Assembly: GCF_018613415.1 (NCBI RefSeq)
Contig: NZ_JAGGQG010000006.1
Coordinates: forward strand, 354,201-418,200
DNA length: 64,000 nt
Reading direction: 5' to 3'
From: Bacillus sp. ISL-18
GTDB lineage: Bacteria > Bacillota > Bacilli > Bacillales > Cytobacillaceae
In this document: positions 52,329-61,012 of the stretch, one piece after another
Layout of the letters: every line of letters starts with the position of its first letter
How positions within the stretch are numbered: position 1 is the stretch's first letter
The notes under the pieces: generated by a model
Told to the model about the DNA's origin: nothing
The model's input: only the letters and a program-made list of their open reading frames with translations
Databases searched by the model: none
Made by a program: the position numbers and the translations under genes

Positions 52329-53486
52329 ATGAAAACAATCCATCATTTACAGCCATTACTAAGAAGTTTTGTAGAAAAAGGACCAGCGGGATGTGCATGT
52401 TCTGTCTATCATCAAAATGAACAAGTCTTTGAAGATTATGTCGGTTATGCTGATCTTGAAACAAAGAAACCAATTACTCCTGATACCATTTATCGCATTT
52501 ATTCGATGACCAAGGTAGTTACTTGTGTTGCCGCATTAAAGTTATATGAACGGGGATTATTTCTATTGGAGGATCCGCTCGAGGAATATCTTCCAGAATT
52601 TAAAAATCCTCAAGTATATCGTGAAGGAAAAAGTAGGGAAGTTTATGCAACACCTGCAGCAAAATCGATTCGAGTAAAAGACCTGTTCACCATGACCTCC
52701 GGGTTAACGTACGAAGGAGAAGCTAATGAAACGGAACGTCAAGTAAATAAAGCAATGAATGATTTTCGGAAAAAGGGTACCTTTACCGTTAGAGAGCTCT
52801 CCAAGACTTTAGCCAATATCCCGTTAGCTTTTGATCCTGGAACACAATGGCGATACGGTCTGAGTCATGATGTGCTGGGAGCCTTCATTGAAGTGGTGTC
52901 AGGCAAAACATTTGGCCGATTTTTACAGGACGAAATTTTTCAACCGCTTTCAATGGAAGATACATTTTTCAAGATTCCTGACGATAAAAAGGAACGTTTA
53001 TCTAGTTTATATGATTGGAAGGAACCAGGCAATCTGCAGAAAAATAGTAAAATGGATGTAGAATTTCAACAGGGCACGCTATTTGAAAGCGGGGGTGGAG
53101 GTCTGTTGTCGACTTTGAATGATTATAGCCGCTTCGCTCACATGCTGGCCAATGGGGGATTATTCGACGGTGAACGAATTCTCGGAGCAAAAACGGTCGA
53201 ATTAATGGGCATGAATCACCTTCTGCCAGAGCAAGTACCAACATACAATTGGGAGCACTTGAAGGGTTATGGCTATGGTTTAGGGGTAAGGGTGATGATG
53301 AACCCGCCACTTGCGGGAAGCAATAGCTCCATTGGTGAATTCGGCTGGATGGGAATGGCGGGAACCTGGGTCATGATTGATCCAAAAGAGCAGCTTTCTG
53401 CGGTTTATATGCATCAGCTATTGCCCAATTTTGAAACCTACACTCAGCCTAGACTGCGAAATGTTATTTATGGAGCAGTAGTGTAA
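52329..53486 (+). CDS. Serine hydrolase of the beta-lactamase class C / esterase family
   Basis: The 385-residue protein has the SxxK motif S59-M-T-K62 (IYSMTKVV), a tyrosine in WRYGLSHD, and the late HLKGYGYGLGVRV and GEFGWMGMAGT that fit family VIII esterases and class C beta-lactamase relatives. No signal peptide is present, so it is cytosolic, which speaks against true beta-lactamase action. AAAGGAG lies before the ATG at 52329. The substrate is unknown. Confidence 0.88.
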   Translation: MKTIHHLQPLLRSFVEKGPAGCACSVYHQNEQVFEDYVGYADLETKKPITPDTIYRIYSMTKVVTCVAALKLYERGLFLLEDPLEEYLPEFKNPQVYREGKSREVYATPAAKSIRVKDLFTMTSGLTYEGEANETERQVNKAMNDFRKKGTFTVRELSKTLANIPLAFDPGTQWRYGLSHDVLGAFIEVVSGKTFGRFLQDEIFQPLSMEDTFFKIPDDKKERLSSLYDWKEPGNLQKNSKMDVEFQQGTLFESGGGGLLSTLNDYSRFAHMLANGGLFDGERILGAKTVELMGMNHLLPEQVPTYNWEHLKGYGYGLGVRVMMNPPLAGSNSSIGEFGWMGMAGTWVMIDPKEQLSAVYMHQLLPNFETYTQPRLRNVIYGAVV

Positions 53487-53567
53487 ATTAGGTTATTAAC
53501 ATTATTTCGGAATAGTTTTGTAATAAATTGGTAAAAATAGGCTTATAACTGGTAAAGGAAGAATGTT

Positions 53568-54590
53568 ATGGAGCCTACCCGTATTCAACTTACTGCTTCT
53601 GAAATATCAAGTCTTTGGACTCAATATATGTTTAATTCGATGTCTATTTGTTTTATTAAGTATGCATTAGAACATCTCGAGGACCAAGATATTATTGAGA
53701 TTTATCAATTTTCGCTTGAGCTTTCTGAACGGCATGTTCAAAAAGCGGCAGAGTTTTTTAATGGTGAAGATTACCCGATTCCACAGGGGTTTACAGATCA
53801 AGATGTAAACATTAAAGCCCCGCGTTTGTTTCAAGACCCTTTCTACCTTTATTATATGTATATTATGTCTTTGCAGGGGCTGACAGGATATGCCCTTTCT
53901 GTTGGTACTTCCATCAGAGCGGACCTGCGTAAATACTATATCGAATGTAATAAAGAAACCATGGATCTTTTTGAAAAAACAATTGATACGATGCTGACAA
54001 AAGGAATTTACTCGCGCCCGCCTATCATTCCTGCACCGGAATCGGTTGATTTTGTAAAACATCAAAGTTTTTTAACAGGCTGGTTTGGGCAACGACGTCC
54101 ATTGACTGGCATGGAAATTGGAGATATCACCTTTAATATGAATAAAATGCATATGCATGTAGCCCTTAAGGTTGCGTTTAGTCAAGTGGTGGAATCCAAA
54201 AAGGTGCGCCAATTTGTTAAAAGAGGTGCGGAAATTTCCAATAAGCATATTGCCGCATTTGAACAAGTATTTCGGGAAGATAAACTGAATTCTCCTATCT
54301 CATGGCAATCCTATGTGACGAATTCAACCGTTTCCCCTTTTTCTGATAAATGGATTATGTATCAAATCCTCCTCTCTTCCCAAGTTGCCGTTGCCTTTTA
54401 TGGATCGGCTTTAAGTGTAACGAATCGAAGGGACCTTGCTGAAAAATATGTAGGACTCTCGAGTGAATTAATTAGATTTGCAGAAGACGGGATGAATTTA
54501 ATGATTGAGCTCGGTTGGTTGGAAGAGCCGCCGAAAGCAGCTGACCGCCGGGCACTCACACAAGGAAAAAAGGAAGGCATTGATGGTTAA
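53568..54590 (+). CDS. DUF3231 family protein
   Basis: The 340-residue protein has two DUF3231 four-helix bundles (about 8-170 and 185-330). It begins LTASEISSLWTQYMFNSM and the second repeat opens with GMEIGDITFNMNKM. The ferritin-like pattern is shared with 34247 and 57115. It starts at an ATG behind AAAGGAAG and ends in a strong terminator. Function unknown; the family is typical of Bacillaceae. Confidence 0.9.
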   Translation: MEPTRIQLTASEISSLWTQYMFNSMSICFIKYALEHLEDQDIIEIYQFSLELSERHVQKAAEFFNGEDYPIPQGFTDQDVNIKAPRLFQDPFYLYYMYIMSLQGLTGYALSVGTSIRADLRKYYIECNKETMDLFEKTIDTMLTKGIYSRPPIIPAPESVDFVKHQSFLTGWFGQRRPLTGMEIGDITFNMNKMHMHVALKVAFSQVVESKKVRQFVKRGAEISNKHIAAFEQVFREDKLNSPISWQSYVTNSTVSPFSDKWIMYQILLSSQVAVAFYGSALSVTNRRDLAEKYVGLSSELIRFAEDGMNLMIELGWLEEPPKAADRRALTQGKKEGIDG

Positions 54591-54603
54591 ATAAATGGGA
54601 AAT

Positions 54604-54643
54604 AAAAACCCATCATGAGTATTTGGACTCCTGATGGGTTTTT
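54604..54643 (+). terminator. bidirectional terminator after the DUF3231 gene
   Basis: AAAAACCCATCATGAGT pairs with ACTCCTGATGGGTTTTT with one mismatch; it also serves the convergent TauE gene. Confidence 0.9.
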
Positions 54644-54648
54644 CCTCT

Positions 54649-55533
54649 TTAATCTGCTAGTTGTTTACGATAGCTATTTCTTTTGATTTTTACACTTACA
54701 TTAATAACGGCCGCGAGCCATAGGACGGCTAGGAATAGGTAGGTGAATAGGCTTACGGTGTGAGAGGCTTGTAAGGCCCCCAAAAGCGTTCTAATATTAG
54801 TGATGATAATTATTCCGCCCACTAGCGTTCCTAACAGGTTTGTTGGAATAATCTTAACTAAAAAAGCAGCGATTGGAGCAGCGATGATTCCGCCAATCAT
54901 TAAGGCAATCACCCATTGAATATTTATTTGAGTCCATCCTAATGTTAATAAGAACCCTAATGTCGAGGAGACCGCAATCGCAAATTCACTTGTATCAACT
55001 GATCCAATGACTTTTCTTGGCTCCATTTCGCTGCTAGTTAACAAGACCGGTGTGGCTATTGGTCCCCAGCCGCCTCCGCCTGTGGCATCGAAAAATCCAG
55101 CGATAAAGCCGAGAGGAATCAATTGCTTTTTTCCTAATTTTTTACCCGACAATTTACTAGTTGGATTAAATTTAAACAAAAACCGATAAATCACATAAAC
55201 ACCTAACATGAATAGAAAAATGGATACATAGGGTTTTATAATATCCCCTGGGATACTGCCTAGAAAACAAGCTCCGAGAAAGGCCCCGATTGAGCCAGGG
55301 ATGATTAATTTATAAACCACGCTTTTATCTACGTTTCCAAACCGAATGTGAGATACACCTGATGCTGCAGTTGTTACAACCTCTGCCATGTGGACTGAGG
55401 CCGAGGCGACAGCTGGTGCGATTCCAAACATAAGCAATAATGAAGTGGACGTAACTCCATAGGCCATCCCGAGAGATCCATCTACTAACTGCGCTGCTAG
55501 CCCAATTAGGGCAAGTACGACTAACCTCCTCAT
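54649..55533 (-). CDS. TauE/SafE family sulfite/sulfonate exporter
   Basis: The 294-residue protein has eight or so membrane helices and the TauE/SafE landmarks: VDGSLGMAYGVTSTSLLL, GFFDATGGGGWGPIATPVLL (20 residues) and IGSVDTSEFA. Members export sulfite, sulfonates or related anions. It is divergent from an Rrf2 regulator with a cysteine cluster, which suggests sulfur or redox control. It starts behind GGAGAG. Confidence 0.9.
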   Translation of the reverse strand: MRRLVVLALIGLAAQLVDGSLGMAYGVTSTSLLLMFGIAPAVASASVHMAEVVTTAASGVSHIRFGNVDKSVVYKLIIPGSIGAFLGACFLGSIPGDIIKPYVSIFLFMLGVYVIYRFLFKFNPTSKLSGKKLGKKQLIPLGFIAGFFDATGGGGWGPIATPVLLTSSEMEPRKVIGSVDTSEFAIAVSSTLGFLLTLGWTQINIQWVIALMIGGIIAAPIAAFLVKIIPTNLLGTLVGGIIIITNIRTLLGALQASHTVSLFTYLFLAVLWLAAVINVSVKIKRNSYRKQLAD

Positions 55534-55714
55534 AAAAAACTCTCCTTTTTATATATTTCCTGAATAGACTAGTTAAGAGGAATAAATAAACTCATTGTAA
55601 TTGTCGACTAATCCAATCAAGTTTCTAACTTACGATATGAACGGACAAAATTTTGGGTTCTTTTTAATAGTAAAAATGGGTAATTGCCTAGATATATAGA
55701 AGGAGCGGGGTAAG

Positions 55715-56146
55715 ATGAAAATTTCCAGTCGGGGAGAATATGCCTTACGGGCACTGATTTGTTTGGGGAAAAATGAACATGACCTTACATCCATTGGGGA
55801 CATATCAGAACAAACGTTAGTTCCGATGAATTATTTAGAACAGCTTCTGCTTCAGTTGAAAAGAAATGGCTATGTGCAAAGCAAACGAGGGGTGAACGGG
55901 GGATATAAGCTGAGTAAAACTCCCAGTGAAATTATCATTGGTGAAGTGATTCGTAATTTAGAAGGACCCTTGGCTCCAATGGGGTGTGTTAGTATTACTT
56001 CTTATGAGAGCTGCCCCCTTGAGGAGGGGTGTCAATTAAAACCTTTATGGGCTCTTGTTCGGGATACTGTGGCGAAGCTATTAGATCAAACAACCTTAAA
56101 GGATTTATTGGACGGAAACGGATATGCTCTTGACAAACTAGTTTAG
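55715..56146 (+). CDS. Rrf2 family transcriptional regulator with three cysteines
   Basis: The 143-residue protein has an Rrf2 winged helix (KISSRGEYALRALICLG, QTLVPMNYLEQLLLQLKRNG and RGVNGGYKLSKTP) and a cysteine cluster C91-X8-C100-X5-C106, placed like the cluster ligands of Fe-S sensing members. CymR of Bacillus lacks such a triad, so this is a different subtype, more like Fe-S or nitrosative-stress sensors. It faces the TauE gene across 181 bases and probably regulates it. The ATG follows GAAGGAG. Confidence 0.88.
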   Translation: MKISSRGEYALRALICLGKNEHDLTSIGDISEQTLVPMNYLEQLLLQLKRNGYVQSKRGVNGGYKLSKTPSEIIIGEVIRNLEGPLAPMGCVSITSYESCPLEEGCQLKPLWALVRDTVAKLLDQTTLKDLLDGNGYALDKLV

Positions 56147-56286
56147 AAGCTTGAAAGACTTTTAATGACCTCTATAAAGTTTGTGAAGATGGTTAAAAAC
56201 GAAGGGAGAACACTTGTCATGGAGTAAAAACTAGCGGTAAAATGGATTGAATCTAGTATTCATGTTTAATCTTGGAGGAAAACAGC

Positions 56287-56775
56287 ATGGTGAATATACG
56301 GAACGTTAAAAAAGAGGATTTAGCTGATATAGTTACCTTAGAAAATAGCTGCTTCTTAAAAGCAGAGGCAGCGTCAGAAGAAGCCTTTAAAAAGAGAATC
56401 GAAAATATACCGGACAGTTTTTTTGTGGCGGAAGAGGAGGGGGCCATTGTAGGTCTCATTAATGGACCTGTTATCGAAACCGCCTACATCACAGATGATT
56501 TATTCAATGATACCAAATGCAATCCGAATACGGGTGGACATCAAAGTGTATTAGGCTTAGCAGTGTCTCCTGATTATCAAAATCGTGGGATTGCAGGAGC
56601 GTTACTTGCTCAGTTAGAAAAAGACGCCAAAAACAAACATCGTGAAACCATCACTCTAACCTGTAAAAAGGATTTGGTTTGCTTTTATGAGAAACATGGA
56701 TACGTTAATCAGGGAGTTTCAAACTCCGAACATGGTGGAGTAACTTGGTACAATATGACTAAAAACTTGAGTTAA
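56287..56775 (+). CDS. GNAT family N-acetyltransferase
   Basis: The 162-residue protein has a GNAT fold: an N-terminal VNIRNVKKEDLADIVTLE segment, SVLGLAVSPDYQNRGIAGAL (acetyl-CoA loop QNRGIA) and CFYEKHGYVNQG. GGAGGAAAA is spaced for the ATG at 56287, not for the earlier TTG at 56272. The pattern is like the arylalkylamine-type branch, but the substrate is unknown. Confidence 0.85.
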   Translation: MVNIRNVKKEDLADIVTLENSCFLKAEAASEEAFKKRIENIPDSFFVAEEEGAIVGLINGPVIETAYITDDLFNDTKCNPNTGGHQSVLGLAVSPDYQNRGIAGALLAQLEKDAKNKHRETITLTCKKDLVCFYEKHGYVNQGVSNSEHGGVTWYNMTKNLS

Positions 56776-56856
56776 GACTGCTACTAAAAATGGTTATCCC
56801 CGCATACACACCTGCTAAAAATATCATTAGAATGACTATGAGATGAAAGATAATCC

Positions 56857-56925
56857 AGTCCCATCACCCAAATCGAAACGATTCGGAATCAATCGGCTTT
56901 CGTAGTGGCGGTGGGACTTTTTTTG
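56857..56925 (+). terminator. large structured terminator
   Basis: AGTCCCATCACC pairs with GGCGGTGGGACT (one mismatch, one wobble), followed by TTTTTTT. The loop of about 35 bases contains its own AATCG-AAA-CGATT hairpin. In the gap 56776-57114 I see only this hairpin and the upstream region of the DUF3231 pseudogene. Confidence 0.7.
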
Positions 56926-57114
56926 TCTAATTAATTCTCCGAAAATAATATCTCCAATCGATCACTTTAATCAAATGCGCTTAATTAAAATAGATGGTTT
57001 TACAATAAATGGAATATCGACTAAGAGCGAAGTAAATAATATAGCGGAATGTATTATTATCGGGAAAAAACGGCTGTTCCCTTAATTACACGAGACCTTT
57101 ATAAGGAGGACGTA

Positions 57115-58125
57115 TTGGAAATCAACCATAATATCAAATTGACGGGCCCTGAAATTACAAGCTTATGGACACAATATCAATCGGATTCATTAAACCTGCG
57201 AGTTAATACCTATATGCACCATCACTTGGAAGAAGAGAATGAAGCCATAAAGTTGATCTTTCAAGACGCGATTGCCAGTTCGGAAAACAACCTTCGGGAG
57301 ATAGAAAGTTTTTTTAATAGAATACATTACCCTATCCCTCAAGGGTTTACAGAGCATGATGTCAATATTGATACACCAAAGTTGTTTTCCGATCATCTAT
57401 GCCTAAAATATCTTCATGAAATGACGATACATGGTCTTTCCGCCTATTCTGTCGCTTTGACCGTTTCTACCTGTGGGGAGATGAGGAAGTTTTACGAAGA
57501 TAAAGTCCATGACACCATTAAACTATACAATTAAACAATTGATGTATTGCTAGAAAAAGGTCTATACCACAGACCGCCCTATCTGCCAATACCGGTTGGG
57601 ATCGATTTTATTAAAACAGAAAATTTCTTTAATGGTTTCTTTAGTGACCGGCGGACCCTAAACGGACAAGAAATAAGTAATGTTTTCTTTAATTTGAAAA
57701 AAAGTATCATCACAAAAGCGCTGATAACAGGCTTTTGTCAGGTGGCAAGCTCCAAAGAGGCACAGAAGATCTTGAAGAAAGCCTTGGGAATTAAGCAAAA
57801 ACATATTGACTTATTTAGTCAAATTTTAACAAAAGATCAGCTCCCGGCTCCGCCATTATGGGATTCTGATGTAACAGATTCTACTGTTCCTACTTTTTCA
57901 GATAAGTTAATCATGTACCTGACAGGATTCCTATTTGGAACGGCGATTGCCTATTATGGTGCGGGGCTGGGTACGACAATGAGATCTGATTTGGTTTTAA
58001 ATTATGAACAATTTATTCTAGAGGACCTTAAATTTGCCGAGGATTGGACAGACTTAATGGTCAAAAATCAGTGGTTAGAGCAACCTCCAAAAGCAACAGA
58101 TAGAAAAAAATTATCGGAAAGCTAA
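57115..58125 (+). pseudogene. DUF3231 gene with one in-frame stop
   Basis: Reading from TTG at 57115 (behind AAGGAGGA) gives about 335 residues in one uninterrupted frame except for a TAA at 57532-57534. The product aligns end to end with the intact DUF3231 protein at 53568: LTGPEITSLWTQYQSDSL at the start, then LYN-stop-TIDVLLEKGLYHRPP against LFEKTIDTMLTKGIYSRPP. The stop aligns with lysine, so a single A-to-T change (AAA to TAA) explains it. It falls inside a helix of the first bundle. It may be a recent nonsense mutation, a sequencing error, or two separately translated halves. The second half has no obvious start site of its own. Confidence 0.8.
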
Positions 58126-58235
58126 GTTTTTATTTATTTCTTTTTTCGAATATTTCGGAAGTGAAAATAAATTTATTTTATGGTAAGATGGCACATATGA
58201 AATGAAATTATAGGCTTCACTGGAGATGGATAAGC

Positions 58236-59438
58236 ATGCTATTGTGGAAACGTAATTTATGGGTACTTTGGATTGGAGTCTTTTTTACAGCAGCAAGTTT
58301 CTCCATGGTCATCCCTTTCTTGCCGATTTTTCTTTTGCAACTAGGAGTTCATCAACACACTGAAATGTGGTCTGGGTTATTGTTCAGTTCGGCTTTTTTT
58401 GCCGGCGCACTTTCCTCGCCATTCTGGGGCAGGATGGCTGACAAATATGGTAGAAAACCGATGATTGTCCGCGCTGGTTTTGCTCTTTTTGTTATTTATA
58501 CTTTAATGGCCTTCGTTACAAATCCGTATCAGATTTTGGGCTTAAGGATCCTTCAAGGATTGTTAAGTGGTTTCATTCCAGGAGCGATTGCGTTGATTGG
58601 GACCAATACACCCGGAAACAAAGTGGGGTATGCATTATCGATGATTTCCACTGCTTCTGCATCCGGAGGTATCATTGGACCGCTTCTAGGCGGAGGGATT
58701 GCTGACTTAGTTGGAAATCGCTGGGCTTTCGCTAGCGCAGGTATCATTGTTTGTTTGTCGACACTGTTAATCATCTTTTGGGTAGTAGAGGAGAATTTTA
58801 CCCCAAGTAAAGGGAAGGGTTCCGTTAAAAAGGACATTAAAGTAGCAATAAACAACCGGCCGTTTTTATTAGTACTCATCCTAACTTTGGTCACTAGCTG
58901 TTCTGTCATGACGATCGAACCGGTACTCCCTTTATATATTGTCAAATTGGGCGGTTCTTCAGAAAATGCATCCTTCCTAGCTGGGGTTGTATTTTCTCTA
59001 CCTGGGATTGCCAGTGCCTTATTTGCCCCTTATTGGGGAAAATGGGCTGATAAAGTGGGGTTCCAACGAGTTTTATTTATCGGACTGCTCGGTGGCGGCA
59101 TTGGTACTTTAGCTCAAATTGTTTTTACACATATTTGGGGCTTTTCAATGATTCGTTTTGTGTACGGAATTTTCTTTTGTGCCGTGTATCCTGCCTTAAA
59201 TGGGCTTGTTGTAAAATCAACTGCTGAAGATTTCCGAGGAAGGGCGTTTAGTTTAAATCAAACGGCAAACCAATTAGGCGGAATGGTTGGTCCTATGATT
59301 GGCGGTTTTCTAGGTGGAATATTTCCTGTCTATAGTGTCTTTATCGTCACGGGTGTATTGCTTTTGATTGCAATGGTTACCGTTTATTTGAATGCACGTG
59401 ACTTAAATAGTCCAGTAAAGAGAAAAGCGGTTTCTTAA
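58236..59438 (+). CDS. MFS multidrug efflux transporter
   Basis: The 400-residue protein has twelve hydrophobic segments and MFS motif A (GRMADKYGRKPMIV) between helices 2 and 3, a G-rich motif C (SASGGIIGPLLGGG) and a second loop copy (PYWGKWADKVGFQRV). This is the layout of drug/proton antiporters of the MdtG type. The ATG follows GGAGATGG. It stands alone. The drug spectrum is unknown. Confidence 0.88.
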   Translation: MLLWKRNLWVLWIGVFFTAASFSMVIPFLPIFLLQLGVHQHTEMWSGLLFSSAFFAGALSSPFWGRMADKYGRKPMIVRAGFALFVIYTLMAFVTNPYQILGLRILQGLLSGFIPGAIALIGTNTPGNKVGYALSMISTASASGGIIGPLLGGGIADLVGNRWAFASAGIIVCLSTLLIIFWVVEENFTPSKGKGSVKKDIKVAINNRPFLLVLILTLVTSCSVMTIEPVLPLYIVKLGGSSENASFLAGVVFSLPGIASALFAPYWGKWADKVGFQRVLFIGLLGGGIGTLAQIVFTHIWGFSMIRFVYGIFFCAVYPALNGLVVKSTAEDFRGRAFSLNQTANQLGGMVGPMIGGFLGGIFPVYSVFIVTGVLLLIAMVTVYLNARDLNSPVKRKAVS

Positions 59439-59509
59439 TAATTAAATTAGGCGTATGCAGGAAAATGGGTCATCGAGTGTGGTGGCTCTTTTTTTATGCT
59501 GCTTTTTCA

Positions 59510-59541
59510 ATTTCTACCTTTTAATAAAAAAAGGTAGAAAT
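59510..59541 (+). repeat. AT-rich inverted repeat downstream of the MFS gene
   Basis: ATTTCTACCTTTT pairs with AAAAAGGTAGAAAT around five bases. It is not followed by a T tract on the plus strand, so it is a weak terminator at best. Confidence 0.5.
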
Positions 59542-59665
59542 GTTAGAAGAAAATCTAAGTAGACATTATACTTTAGGTACGGCATGAATATAGTAAAAAG
59601 TATGTGAAAAGTAGGGGTTAAATTCTTATTTAACTCATTACAAACAGAAAGGCAGGTACATAAAG

Positions 59666-60646
59666 ATGGATTATGTAAAACTAGGGAATACAGGTATGGA
59701 TGTTTCCCGTCTTTGTTTAGGCTGTATGAGTTTTGGGATTCCGGAGCGAGGAAATCATCAATGGGTACTGGATGAAGAGAAGAGCCGTCCGATTATTAGA
59801 AAGGCACTCGATTATGGCATTAATTTCTTCGATACTGCGAATGTATACTCAGATGGGACAAGCGAAGAAATTGTGGGCCGGGCTTTAAAGGAATTTGCTA
59901 ACCGGGATAAAATTGTTATCGCAACCAAGGTTCATGGCCGGATGCATGAGGGACCTAATGGGGGCGGGCTCTCCCGTAAGGCGATTATGAGTGAAATTGA
60001 TCATAGTCTTAAAAGACTCGGCACTGACTATGTGGATCTTTATCAAATTCACCGTTGGGATTATGACACCCCAATAGAAGAAACGATGGAAGCACTGCAT
60101 GATGTTGTAAAGGCTGGAAAGGCTAGATACATTGGCGCTTCGTCGATGTATGCATGGCAATTTCTAAAATCATTGCATGTTGCTGAAAAAAATGGCTGGA
60201 CAAGATTTGTCTCGATGCAAAATCATTTAAATCTTTTATATCGAGAAGAGGAGCGAGAAATGCTGCCACTTTGTAAGGAAGAAAAAATTGGTGTCATCCC
60301 GTGGAGTCCGCTCGCGAGAGGAAAGTTAACACGTGACTGGGAGGAAACAACTTCACGTTCTGAGACAGATGAATTTGGTAAAACCCTTTATGCCACAACT
60401 GCTGAAGCAGACAGTCTTGTCGTCAACCGAGTGGCGGAATTAGCTTCCAAACGGGGAATACCTCGAGCCCAAGTAGCGCTTGCTTGGGTATTGCAGAAAG
60501 AGCCTGTTACAGCGCCAATTATTGGTGCGACGAAAATGGTTCATTTGGAGGATGCGGTCGGGGCACTTTCCGTACAGCTAACACCAGGAGAGCTTTCGTT
60601 TTTAGAAGAACCATATGTTCCTCATCCTGTCTTGGGCTTTCAATAA
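59666..60646 (+). CDS. Aldo/keto reductase
   Basis: The 326-residue protein is a NADPH-dependent aldo/keto reductase of the YhdN/YajO branch: MSFGIPERGNHQW, NFFDTANVYSDGTSEEIVGR (with D and Y of the active site), ATKVHGRM with the catalytic lysine and DLYQIHRWDY with the histidine are all visible. It should reduce carbonyl compounds. It starts behind AAAGGCAGG and is monocistronic. Confidence 0.93.
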   Translation: MDYVKLGNTGMDVSRLCLGCMSFGIPERGNHQWVLDEEKSRPIIRKALDYGINFFDTANVYSDGTSEEIVGRALKEFANRDKIVIATKVHGRMHEGPNGGGLSRKAIMSEIDHSLKRLGTDYVDLYQIHRWDYDTPIEETMEALHDVVKAGKARYIGASSMYAWQFLKSLHVAEKNGWTRFVSMQNHLNLLYREEEREMLPLCKEEKIGVIPWSPLARGKLTRDWEETTSRSETDEFGKTLYATTAEADSLVVNRVAELASKRGIPRAQVALAWVLQKEPVTAPIIGATKMVHLEDAVGALSVQLTPGELSFLEEPYVPHPVLGFQ

Positions 60647-60794
60647 TCCTTAACCATCCTACTTAGATGGCTTAGACAAAATTAGTACGTTAAAAAATCC
60701 TTGCGCAGCGTCGCATAAAGTATAATCCTATTACTGAAGCAAACAATAAGGTTGGTGTTATTTACACCAAATTGAGGATGTGGAGGGAGATTAC

Positions 60795-60968
60795 ATGAAC
60801 GTACGTGAAGGCTTAATTCCTACTGCATTAGGGACTGCTGTAACCGCAACTGGTTATGCTCTTAAGCAGAAACGAGGAACCAATAAAATGATCGCAAATA
60901 CTGTATTTGGATTTGGTTTAGCACACGTTGTCTTAGGTGTAATCGACCTTGTAGAACATCGTCATTAA
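60795..60968 (+). CDS. Small membrane protein of the group mislabelled asparagine synthase
   Basis: The frame begins at 60780, but GGAGGGAG is spaced for the ATG at 60795, giving 57 residues. The peptide has MNVREGLIPTALGTAVTATG, a basic middle and FGFGLAHVVLGVIDLVEHRH; the two hydrophobic stretches suggest a small membrane hairpin. Such short Bacillus proteins are sometimes listed as asparagine synthase, which the length and sequence do not support. Function unknown. Confidence 0.75.
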   Translation: MNVREGLIPTALGTAVTATGYALKQKRGTNKMIANTVFGFGLAHVVLGVIDLVEHRH

Positions 60969-60972
60969 AAAA

Positions 60973-61007
60973 GAAGGCGCAGCAGAAAAAACTGCTCGCC
61001 TTCCTTT
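60973..61007 (+). terminator. bidirectional terminator
   Basis: GAAGGCG-C-AGCAG pairs with CTGCT-CGCCTTC around six A, with T-rich sequence on the right and A-rich on the left; it separates convergent genes. Confidence 0.85.
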
Positions 61008-61012
61008 TATTT

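Noticed and set aside
60795..60968. Label asparagine synthase for the 57-residue protein
   Set aside because: The protein is far too short and has no synthetase motif; the name is a known type of annotation carry-over.
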